NCBI GenBank assembly: GCA_032718475.1 | Contig: JAUCBJ010001230.1 | Coordinates: 1-43,349, forward strand | DNA from: Nemertoderma westbladi | Lineage: Eukaryota > Xenacoelomorpha > Nemertodermatida > Nemertodermatidae | Length of the DNA stretch: 43,349 nucleotides | Direction: 5' to 3' | In this document: positions 9,507 to 17,683 of the stretch, piece by piece | Numbering within the stretch: the stretch's first letter is position 1 | How the letters are laid out: every line of letters starts with the position of its first letter | Notes under the pieces: generated by a model | What the model saw: the letters and a program-made list of their open reading frames with translations, nothing else | Databases searched by the model: none | What the model was told of the DNA's origin: nothing | Translations under genes and position numbers: made by a program

Positions 9507-10289
9507 CTGATGAGACCCAGTAAGGTCGAAACGCGTACCGGCTGACCGGGTACGTGGTTTGGAGAGATAGGCCTATGAGATATTAATTTCAAAAAAAAAT
9601 TACGCGATTCCTAAATTTGTACAATACCCAGTTAAAAAGTACGCATGTGATGGGATTAGTCCTACAATCTGACAATTGCGCCAATAAAAGATAAGCTATT
9701 TTCGGTAAAGAGGTTAAGACCCCTAGATCCCTCCCTTCCTATAATAAATGCATAGCATAGTACTGTAGTAAGCATAGTTTAGTTCCCCATCTCAGTCTGT
9801 CAGTGGGTGTACGATTAAATTAAATTAAAGCATACTACCTAGTATTAGCTTGATTGAACATGCTTAAATATGAAATGAATTACACCGCGCAATTGTAGGC
9901 CTCAGTCATCTATCAGTCTATTTAATGTAAATCTTTAATAAAAAAGTTTTTCTAAAACGTTCCAGATTATAATATGAAACATTTACATTTGTACGTATAT
10001 TACGTACGGTATTACATTTGTATTATATACAATAATATTGTCGCTCCATTCATTTAAATTATGTTTATTCCTTTATTATTACGTCACGTGAACGTGAAGT
10101 AAACAAAATTGCACCCTAACACCATGTATTAGTAATTTTAATGAAATGAAATGTAATATAGGTAGATTTTGAGAGTCAGGATCAGGGAAGGGAAACGGAA
10201 AGGCTAGCTAAGCTAATTAGCAGAGCTAGTAGACTCTAATTGGGAATCTTGGAAACTATTCGTGTGACTTAGCCACACGTCTCTTATCT

Positions 10290-11115
10290 GCATAGGTGGA
10301 GCGAAGAATCCTGTTAATATAATTCCAGGTTCAGGAAAAGCACAGTATATTGTATTAGCAACGTCGTCAGCCAGTGGAAAGAATTACCCACCATTTGTTG
10401 TGTACTCTGCAAATAATTTGTACCGTGAGTGGGTTGAGAATGGCCCCGAGGGTGCATTGTACCTGTACGGTGTGACGACAAGTGCAGAAATGGTTGGATG
10501 GAAACAACAATCTTTCAGGAATATTTCAAGAAGCTAAGTGAGTGGGTTGGGGATCTTCGGGCATCTTCCCAGACCAATTCTACTGATATTCCATGGCCAG
10601 ATGAGCCATGTATCATTTGATACCGTTGAAATGGCCATTAAGAATTCCATCGTTATTCTGTGCTTACCAGGGCACTGCTTCCATTTATTGCAGCCATTGG
10701 ATGTGGGGGTATTTAAACAAGCGAAGTCTGCTAGGAGGACATTTCTGGTCAATTGGTACAAAGAGTCGCGACTAAAGTCAGTTTCAAAAACTGTCGTTCC
10801 AACACTGCTGAAGAAACTATTCTCGAGTGTTTAAATCAAGCCATATCGTATCAAGCTTTGGTAAAGGTGGCATATTTCCTTATGACCCATCTGCCATTGC
10901 TCATGAGAAGTTGCTGCCAGCTGAGACATTCGAAAGGGACGGAGTTACTTTGCTTGGATCTCTGCCATTGGAAACCCCAACAACTGTTCAGCCATCATCT
11001 GGCTCTGTGGATCAATCTTCTGATTGTCATCATCATGACAATGTATGTTATCTAGTATATACTCCTGTTCATGGAACATTGTCTGTCACCATCAAATATA
11101 CAACCAGCAGCTAAT
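10290..11115 (+). pseudogene. Tigger/pogo-like DDE transposase, broken
   Basis: The conceptual translation runs through GAKNPVNIIPGSGKAQY, SASGKNYPPFVVY, LYREWVENGPEGALY, PRPILLIF.GQMSH, IVILCLPGHC.HLLQPLDVGVFKQ and SHIV..FGKGGIFPYDPSAI. These are the ordered landmarks of the DDE_1 superfamily (Tigger/pogo/jerky), which excise and reinsert DNA at TA sites. The frame is broken by a stop after NISRS near 10535 and a frameshift near 10825. The second catalytic aspartate, normally in an FDGH-type motif, reads FHGQ here. Downstream (11060-11260) about three 70-bp repeats containing ACTCCTGTT and GAACATTGTC look like a proline/serine-rich linker. It is dead, although the protein similarity is still easily readable. 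Confidence 0.88.
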
Positions 11116-11326
11116 AGTAACACCAGTACTCCTGTTTCTAGAACATTGTCTCCTAACCACCCAACGTACAACCAGTAATACTCCCTGCTAATAGAACATT
11201 GTCACCACCCGATGTCTACATATAACCAGCCGCTAATACTCCTGTTCCAGTAGTTACAATACAATATAATTGAAACTCATATGAAGTCTACCCAGAGAGA
11301 CGTCCGTCAACGAAGACCCCGACTAC

Positions 11327-11935
11327 TACTAGGATCGGCATGCTGCATTGCAGCTGCATTTTTCAAGAATCATGTGCCGGCTTGTCGACAAAATTGCGCC
11401 GCCACAACTCCCTATCATCCATAACATTTGCTAGATCATCCGCATCTTCAAGGCCTCTGTCCTTTAAGATGCGTCTCAAAAAACTCATGCGCTGTCCACC
11501 ATGCTTATTCACTCCATGAGGCTTCCAAAGCACAAGATTATTCACTGACTGGTCCTCACGGCGAAAGCAAATTCCTGCAAAGTGGGGGCGGCTTCGTTCT
11601 AGTGTAAAGCTTGGGGGAACCAATGAGACACTTCCAATGTTATATAGTGTCTGGTTGGAGATGTGTGCATTGTACTTGACACAGACAAGTGATAGTGAAC
11701 CCAGCGTAGCATTCTTGTGAATATGACATCCAGAGATTTGGTGTCATTAGCAGTTAGAGCCCACAGCATGGACTGCCATAGAGGAGTACTGGAACTACTG
11801 CTGCTCTAAATAATCGGACCTTAAGTTTCCAATTAATTCTGTGTGCCTTCCAAATCCTGGAAAGCCTATTCAAGGCTGCCCATTGCCTTTCCCCTTACCC
11901 CGAAACCCTGTTAAAAGACATCATGGTAGAGAGTG
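11327..11935 (-). pseudogene. LINE 3' fragment, copy 2
   Basis: Same LINE family as at 23850-25390, in reverse orientation. Its minus-strand open stretch (11363-11623) encodes FAGICFRREDQ, LVLWKPHGVNKHGGQRMSFLRRILKDRG and ELWRRNFV, the conserved tail downstream of reverse transcriptase. The 3' end at the left carries GCAGCATGCCGATC followed by CTAGTAGTAG, i.e. the TAG-repeat tail. On the right it reaches the region encoding the WK..RI.NLK segment and then stops, so it is 5'-truncated. It interrupts the Tigger-like element between its linker and its C-terminal domain. Confidence 0.8.
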
Positions 11936-11948
11936 TATAACAACGAGA

Positions 11949-12204
11949 CAGGGGGGAAACTGGACGCAAATCCCACCTTGGCGAATTTATATCCCTCCTC
12001 AATGTTAAATTCTCAATTTAGGGAAAGGAGCAGGTTACAGTGGCACGTTATATTAAGCAAAACAATACAGTGAGCACAATTGAACAGGTTACAGTGTTAT
12101 TTTAGAGAATAATCAGTTGTTATTTGCGTTGAATTTCCCCTGGAGAGGGATTAATTTTTATTGCGTCCAGTTCTCTCCCCCCCCCCCCCCCCCCCCCCCC
12201 CCCC
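11949..12204. mobile_element. Small MITE ending in poly-C
   Basis: GGGGGGAAACTGGACGCAAAT at the left (11951 onward) is matched in inverted orientation by ATTGCGTCCAGTTCTC followed by a 28-base C run (12177-12204). ATCCCTCCTC and GAGAGGGATTAAT continue the inverted match inward. No coding capacity. No clear target duplication could be identified. Confidence 0.6.
12012..12070 (-). repeat. Dispersed short core repeat, copy 5
   Basis: On the minus strand TATTGTTTTGCTTAA precedes CTGTAACCTGCTCCTTTCCC. This copy is more diverged, and it lies inside the poly-C MITE. Confidence 0.6.
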
Positions 12205-12229
12205 TATCTGTTGACAACAGAGGAAGTAC

Positions 12230-12585
12230 TATCACGGCTCGCTGACTGCTGAGGCAAAGAAGGCTAGGCCTAAAGATAATAAACCTAAATCGAAACCTGC
12301 AACTAAGGCCCAAGAAAGCACCCCAACCTAACGACCGACCATCTTCCAGTTCTGAAAAGGCTTCTACTGGTAGTTTGGAAATCATGAGTGATTCTGGAGG
12401 TGAAGATGAAGATGTCAATCATTGTTACAATTGACGAAAGGATTGGCGAAAAGACACAAAACGTAAATTATTATCTCTCGGTCCAGCGTGACCTTTGTGA
12501 CATAAATTGGTCTTTCACCCAGTGCATTGGAGAAGCATTTGATTACGATGACGATTTTTATTGTAACATTTGTTTTGGAATTTAA
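12230..12585 (+). pseudogene. Tigger-like element, C-terminal zinc-finger-like remnant
   Basis: Frames in this stretch encode a lysine/proline-rich run (AKKARPKDNKPKSKPATKA), then an acidic SDSGGEDEDVNHC segment, then RDLCDINWSFTQCIGEAFDYDDDFYCNICF. The spacing of cysteines, W, C-I-G and the final FYC..C resembles the PHD-like tail of some DDE_1 transposases. It is separated from the DDE part by the LINE copy and the poly-C MITE. The frame shifts at least once. I infer that it belongs to the same element as 10290-11115. Confidence 0.5.
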
Positions 12586-12612
12586 ACCTTGAAAGTTTCC
12601 AGGTTTAAATAT

Positions 12613-12661
12613 ACACTGCAGTTATATAGGTTTCCAGTGGAAACCTATATAACTGCAGTGT
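12613..12661. repeat. Perfect 49-bp palindrome
   Basis: Two perfect 24-base arms (12613-12636 and 12638-12661) flank a single central G. The left arm starts ACACTGCAGTTATATAGG. TTACAGTGTTTA-like words continue to about 12765 as degenerate repeats. Confidence 0.95.
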
Positions 12662-12831
12662 TTATAAAGTTACAGTGTTTAGGGTATACAGTGCTACATT
12701 GTTTATAAAGTTACAGTGTTTATACAATACATATACAGTGATATATTTACAGTGTTTAAATAGTTATTTGAATAATACTTGATTTATCTATGGGGTTGAA
12801 TTCAGCTCCATAGACTTTTTTTAAAACACGA

Positions 12832-12894
12832 GATTATGTTCACTTAACCCCTAGATTATCGCACTAAGCACTAAGGGGTAAACTGAACCATAAT
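12832..12894. repeat. Imperfect hairpin, about 62 bp
   Basis: ATTATGTTCACTTAACCCCTAG pairs with CTAAGGGGTAAACTGAACC followed by ATAAT with a few mismatches. A related outer copy, TAGGGTAATGTCGAAAGTG then AACAT, occurs near 12945-12970, so the unit may be a small MITE. Confidence 0.6.
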
Positions 12895-13180
12895 TTAGTT
12901 CTTAATGCAAATTAGCTATATTCTCTTTACCCCATATATATATATAGGGTAATGTCGAAAGTGAACATATGAAAAGGCAAAAAAAATCGCCTGGCGATTT
13001 ATATTTTTGAACTTTAACTACATGGAGGAGGAGAGCATGTATAATGTAAATTTTTTATCTTTAGTTCCGGAATTTTGCACTCTATGTTTCATCACGAAAT
13101 TTCCATTTTGTTGTTCACTTTGCCCCATTTTACCCTACTGCCCTAGAATGCTGGAATGAGAATGTCAAAATCATTTGAGC

Positions 13181-13202
13181 ACCGGCTGACCGGTCAGCCG
13201 GT
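13181..13202. repeat. Perfect 22-bp palindrome of the ACCGGCTGACC family
   Basis: ACCGGCTGACC is followed directly by its reverse complement. Related words occur at 2629-2640, 7898-7915 and 9535-9551. The 12895-13387 interval holds nothing else I recognise. Confidence 0.8.
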
Positions 13203-13387
13203 AGGCGGTAGCGGTACCAATACAATTACGATTGAAATTGATATCGCGGGCTGACTCCTGACGGGACATGTACGCAATAGCAGACAAGTACGGTACTGTA
13301 GTAGTCCTGTAGGCCCCTTTTCCCCTATAAATATAAATTGGCGGGTCACGTACGTGATCAATTTTCAATTTTTCAATTTTCAATCAA

Positions 13388-13925
13388 TTTTTTATTGTTT
13401 ATTTTTTACTATATGCTACTATATTTACGATGATTGTTTTTATTGTTTATTTTTTACTATATGCTACTATATTTACGATGATTGTTTTTATTGTTTGTTT
13501 TTTACTATATGCTACTATATTTACGATGATCGTTTTTATTCGGGTTCCACCTTGGTGTAGTGGTTGCATTGAATTCACATCTCCTGTAGGTCGTGGGTTC
13601 GATCCTTACATGGGCCAGGGCAGTTTTCGTTTCGGCACGAATGCTTTAAAGGGACCAGCCAGGGCGCATCTCTGCCTTGCATCCTTAAGTGGTAGCTAAA
13701 TGAGTACTAGAGTTTCCTCTGGGGAGTAAAGTTCTGGGGGGACCGCACTGGAAATAAGTCGTCAGACTTTGTGCGTAATCCCTGGCCTAGCGGCCGAAGA
13801 AAATTTACTTTACTTTTACTTTACTTTTATTGTTTGTTTTTTACTATATTTTATGATGTTTTTATTGTTGGTTTTTAATTACTATATTAATTTAGTTGAT
13901 TTTTATTTCATAACTATTGCTATTG
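13388..13925 (+). repeat. 48-bp tandem repeat, interrupted by a SINE
   Basis: ACTATATGCTACTATATTTA starts at 13408, 13456 and 13504, exactly 48 bp apart. A degenerate continuation (TTATTGTTTGTTTTTTACTA) resumes at about 13827. The SINE at 13541-13824 sits between. Confidence 0.85.
13541..13824 (+). mobile_element. tRNA-derived SINE
   Basis: A box TGGTGTAGTGG (13553-13563) and B box GGTTCGATCC (13596-13605) mark a tRNA-derived pol III promoter. The body is about 200 bp and the tail is a TTTAC-rich repeat (13804-13824). TTTTATT flanks it at 13534-13540 and 13825-13831, a plausible target duplication inside the 48-bp array. SINEs of this type borrow LINE machinery, but the tail does not match the TAG-repeat tail of the LINE family in this window, so the partner is unknown. 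Confidence 0.8.
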
Positions 13926-14298
13926 CAGTCACGAACTATTAATTACTGTGTACTATGTGTTGTCAGCGCCTTAGAGTACCCGGTACGTATATGATGTAAA
14001 TTTGGCGCTATATAAATAAATATATATTATTATTATTATCAAGCTACCTACATACGGATTACAGACAGACATACCGGTACTTTAATAGGCTAGGTAGCCT
14101 AAACTGATAAACGTTTGTTTGCAATGATTTATCACACTTCGACTACGACAACAACAGTTACCGGTACGGTACCTATGTGTATATTACTGAATTACTAGTG
14201 GACGAGATACACGGTGCACGTACATCTGTACATACGGTTGTACGCTGTACGGGCACACGGTAAGCTGTTAAACATATTGAACGGAAGTATCGTCGTCA
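13926..14298 (+). promoter_or_regulatory. Upstream region of the MCC gene
   Basis: No TATA box or clear splice acceptor is evident. There is a short AT/TAT microsatellite near 14018-14040 and several ACCGGTAC words. An in-frame TGA at 14278-14280 precedes the start codon, which confirms that the reading frame begins at 14299 or 14302. Confidence 0.35.
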
Positions 14299-16386
14299 AT
14301 GATGGCGAATCATCACGACCGATGGGAGTACGACAGCGGAGCGCGGGACCTCAGTCCGGAACCGCACACCCTGCAGAAACTAATCGAGGCCGCAGTGAAG
14401 TCAATGAACCCGAGCGGAGGAGGTGGGGTCCCTGTAACTGCGGGGCAAAGCTTCCTAGAGCTCGCCAACACACTCCATCTAGCAGCGATGACGTCACTGA
14501 AAGGGGAACTCCGCGAGAAAAGCGACAGATTGGAGCACGTCGTCAAAGACAGAGACTCGTTGGAACGGAAACTCAGTAAATACCAGGCGGATAAGTTGCG
14601 GCATTTACACGATTACAAGGATAGATTGGAGCAACAAAGTCAACGTTACGAAGAAAGAATAACCGAGTTGCACAGCGTGATAGCCGAGTTGCAGAAGAAA
14701 CTGGACTCGTACGAGAGAAACACTTTCCGAGAGGAGGACGAGTTCAACGAGGAACGCGAGAGCGCGAGTAACGAGTCCGTGGACGACAACATTAGCGAGA
14801 GTGCGGACGGGGACCGGAGTTCTAGGAGGGTCGATGATACGGATACCGGATCGGAAACCCACGCACTCCAGGTCCTAAAGGAGTTCGAAGCCGTCAATCT
14901 CAGCGTTACAACCAACAACCTGAACGAGAGAATCGACGAGTTAGAGAGGGAAGTCGACGGGGAGAAGGAGAACAACGAGAAACTGTTGGCGCAGCTGCGT
15001 CATTCGCAGGCGGAATCGCATCGCTTGCGCAACCTCGCGCAGGGGTTGCGCGTCGAAAGAGACCGTCTGATGCGTCGCAACAAGTCGACGAGTTCCGACG
15101 AGGTGGGCCCGTACTCACCGACTCCGCCCGGATCGGAGTCGGATTCTGGAGCGGCGGCGGCGTCCGAGATGGAACTCGAGTTGGACCGACTCCGGACTCG
15201 CTGCGACCATCTCGCCTCCCAGAATGACGTGCTCATGATGACGCTGGACGAGAGCAAGACGCACGCGAACCGGCTCACTATGCTCATCGGTAAGTACGAG
15301 AGCAACAACACCGCGTTGAGACTGGCCATGGAGTACGCGGACCAGGTTATCGAATCGCTCGAGGTTCTACTGCTGTTGGACGAGACGACGGACGACGTGA
15401 TGAACTCCGGGCTGGAGGACGGCGAGTCAACGCGACTTCGCCGGGCCCACGAGAACCGCAAAGCCGCGGAGAACATCGCCAAGTCGCTGCTCCTCTCGCT
15501 GGATCGGTGTTGCGGCGCTGCGAACGCAGCCGCAGCCGCGGCGACAACGATCGCGCAACCGTGGGAGGAGCTGAGCGGGACAACCTCAACGACTTCCTCC
15601 ACGGCGTCCTCCAGCTGCGACTCGGAGTTCTCCAAACTCGACAAAACCCGACTCAAAGAGTACGTCCGCCAACTGAAGCAGGACCGCGCGGCTATACGGC
15701 TCACCATCGTCGAGTTGGAGTCGGTTTACGTCGACTTGGATTCCGCCGAGATCTCACCACGGCACCAGCGGTGGGACTTAGAGAACGCGGTGCTCGGACA
15801 GGAGCTAGCCGCCGTGAAGGAAGACAACGCCGAGTTGCGGAGTCGCTTCTTCCTATTGGAGAAGGAGAAGAAACATCTGGAGACGCGAGTTGGTTCGCAG
15901 TCAGCCCAACAGGCGGCCTACCGCGCACAGATCCTCCATCTAAAGTCCTCGGGTTCCCTTGGCGACGGATCCACCGCGCTCGGAGGGACCCCAGTTATCA
16001 CGCTCGAGGAACTCAAGGCCCCCACCGCGGCCGAGCTCCCGCGGGACCTCGCGGAGGCGGCCCAGCGCGAGCAACACTACAGACTGCGGATCCACGAACT
16101 GGCCGAAGCCTTGGAGCATCTGTCCCGCAACTCCGAGTTGCATCACCAGCAGAGTGCGGACCTCGTCGCCGAGTTGAAGAAAGCGAACGGGGCGTTGGTC
16201 GCCGCCTACGAGAAAGCCAAGAAGAAGCACGGAGGCAGGTTAAAGAAACTCGAGAGTCAGATGAAGATAATGTGCGACCGACACGAGACTACGGTGCGGA
16301 TGCTGAAACAACAGATTCATCTGATGGAGGAAGAGAACTCGCAACTCCATCGCTCCCATCGGAAACACAACGAAACCACACTGTAA
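14299..16386 (+). CDS. MCC: MCC-family coiled-coil protein (colorectal mutant cancer protein orthologue)
   Basis: The 695-residue protein matches the vertebrate MCC layout from end to end. Landmarks: RYEERITELHSVIAELQKKLD (116-136); ASQNDVLMMTLDESK and IGKYESNNTALRLAMEYADQ (306-349); QPWEELSG..STTSSTASSSCDSEF (420-444); QLKQDRAAIRLTIVELES (458-475) and DLENAVLGQEL; LVAAYEKAKKKH..LKKLESQM (633-655); and a C-terminal ETTL. The ETTL is a class I PDZ ligand, equivalent to ETSL in human MCC. MCC is a cytoplasmic/membrane-associated scaffold linked to Wnt and NF-kB signalling and, through PDZ partners such as Scribble, to cell polarity. Long coiled coils alternate with Ser-rich linkers. The start is ATGATG after an in-frame stop; the second ATG has the better context (ATGG). 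The CDS is intronless and much more GC-rich than its flanks. USHBP1, the paralogous family, is a less likely identity. No nearby AATAAA is seen. Confidence 0.93.
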   Translation: MMANHHDRWEYDSGARDLSPEPHTLQKLIEAAVKSMNPSGGGGVPVTAGQSFLELANTLHLAAMTSLKGELREKSDRLEHVVKDRDSLERKLSKYQADKLRHLHDYKDRLEQQSQRYEERITELHSVIAELQKKLDSYERNTFREEDEFNEERESASNESVDDNISESADGDRSSRRVDDTDTGSETHALQVLKEFEAVNLSVTTNNLNERIDELEREVDGEKENNEKLLAQLRHSQAESHRLRNLAQGLRVERDRLMRRNKSTSSDEVGPYSPTPPGSESDSGAAAASEMELELDRLRTRCDHLASQNDVLMMTLDESKTHANRLTMLIGKYESNNTALRLAMEYADQVIESLEVLLLLDETTDDVMNSGLEDGESTRLRRAHENRKAAENIAKSLLLSLDRCCGAANAAAAAATTIAQPWEELSGTTSTTSSTASSSCDSEFSKLDKTRLKEYVRQLKQDRAAIRLTIVELESVYVDLDSAEISPRHQRWDLENAVLGQELAAVKEDNAELRSRFFLLEKEKKHLETRVGSQSAQQAAYRAQILHLKSSGSLGDGSTALGGTPVITLEELKAPTAAELPRDLAEAAQREQHYRLRIHELAEALEHLSRNSELHHQQSADLVAELKKANGALVAAYEKAKKKHGGRLKKLESQMKIMCDRHETTVRMLKQQIHLMEEENSQLHRSHRKHNETTL

Positions 16387-17683
16387 GTCCCAAGTTCAGT
16401 CTCAGTTAAGTCTCAATGTTTAGTTTAATTCGTATGATATTGACAATCGCAATGTATTTCCTTTGTATATAATTGAATATGATTGAGCTTTTTTTAGGTG
16501 CTTCCACTTTTTATTTATTCTAGATAGCATTCATTAATATCAATTATGACGATACGTTATATACTTACGGTATTATTATGTACTTAATTTAATATTTATA
16601 AGTCTTTGGTAGTAATTACTGCAATTTTGCACTACAATTTATGTAATAATTGTATTGTAACTCTTTTGGTTATTATTGGATTAGTTGAAGTCTACGTACC
16701 TACTAGTTTTAAATTAGTATTAATTAATGTAATAATTACCGGTATAAGTACTTTTTATGCACATTACGGTTATTTTATCATGGGTTTCTTAAATCGAGAC
16801 AATTCCATTGCTAGTTGATTTTTGTTCGTTGGATTTTTTACTTTGAAGGCAAAATCTGAAATATCCCTTTTTTGTTTAAAAACAAATTCCTTACGTCATC
16901 ATCGGTTTAAATTATCCCAGGTTAAGTAATAGTTGGTTTGGTAAGACCTGACCAAGACAACATACAACTCTTTTAAACATCGTTGATATCTAATACGATT
17001 CGTAGGATTAGTAAAACCTGCCTGGAATGAATTTGCTTTCTTTGAATTTTATTTAATTTTAACTAAATATCAATTTCTTTGGTAAAGCAATGCGGAAAAT
17101 GTGTACAGTAAACTGTACAGTACTGTAACTGTACAGTTCTGTACAGTAAACTGTAGCCTATCCCGGGCGGGGGGGGGGGGGGGGGGGGTGTGTCTGTGGG
17201 CTCTTCGCATCTGTTTTCGAAGACGTTTCGTCTTTATACTATCAGCAGGATCAGTGTGATTCTCAGATAAATCCCTCACTACCTTGGGTAATAATATTCA
17301 GCTCGTGTCATTAAAATCTTAAACTCTTATTGTAAATAATCAATTCCTGTGGCGTGTATAAAGAGATAGTGGTGATGGATTTATATGGCAGCCAACAGAC
17401 ATGTATTGCCTGGGGGTCTGTGGGGGAGAGTTAGTGCATCTATTTACACAATTCGCGTACCTTGTTGCCATCTCGAACCTGAAAATTTGTTTTAATTCTG
17501 TCTGGAACTTTGTACTTTGTGTAATAGGCCGACATAACTACTTAATTTGATATGTTCAGCATCTCAGCTGTTATTAGTCTGGTAATAACGTTAGCCACAT
17601 TAAGATGTATTGTTCCAGGAAACGCCCAGGTGTGGTGTGGCCTCGCTTAGAATGGTTGAAACACAAACAGTAATCGTCATTCA
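16387..17683. other. MCC 3' flank; non-coding
   Basis: AT-rich sequence with no gene recognised. It contains a palindromic CTGTACAGTACTG-type patch at 17103-17155, a 20-base G run (17169-17188) and one ATTAAA at about 17310 that is too distant to call as the polyadenylation signal with confidence. Confidence 0.45.

Larger units (their letters stand above)
8731..9755. repeat. Nested 1-kb palindrome with a reversed centre
   Basis: Outer module A (about 8755-8935, plus) reappears inverted at about 9590-9755. Next inward, a tRNA-like module with a TGTGTTGGCAAGCTG tail is inverted between 8936-9155 and 9336-9590. The centre (9156-9335) is another inverted copy of module A. TGTGTTGGCAAGCTGTATTT occurs at 8731 and 9130, and its reverse complement near 9338. 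Similarity is high throughout, so it probably arose recently. Confidence 0.8.
8340..10280. mobile_element. Inverted-repeat element inserted in the Tigger gene
   Basis: The 8-bp word CTCTTATC occurs at 8332-8339 and again at 10281-10288. Just inside are inverted copies of ACGTGTGGCTAAGT.ACACG (8348 on plus; ending 10280 on minus). The left copy is preceded by an extra ACGTGCTG, so the exact left terminus is uncertain. Removing the interval brings the transposase N-terminal and DDE parts together. The interior holds smaller palindromes and tRNA-like modules and encodes no transposase. Confidence 0.65.

Noticed and set aside
14214-14579. 121-codon frame overlapping the MCC start
   Set aside because: It is in a different frame from MCC, has no similarity, and its second half is an out-of-frame reading of MCC.
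15000-15707. 235-codon antisense frame inside MCC
   Set aside because: A shadow of GC-rich coding sequence; low-complexity Ser/Arg translation with no recognisable domain.
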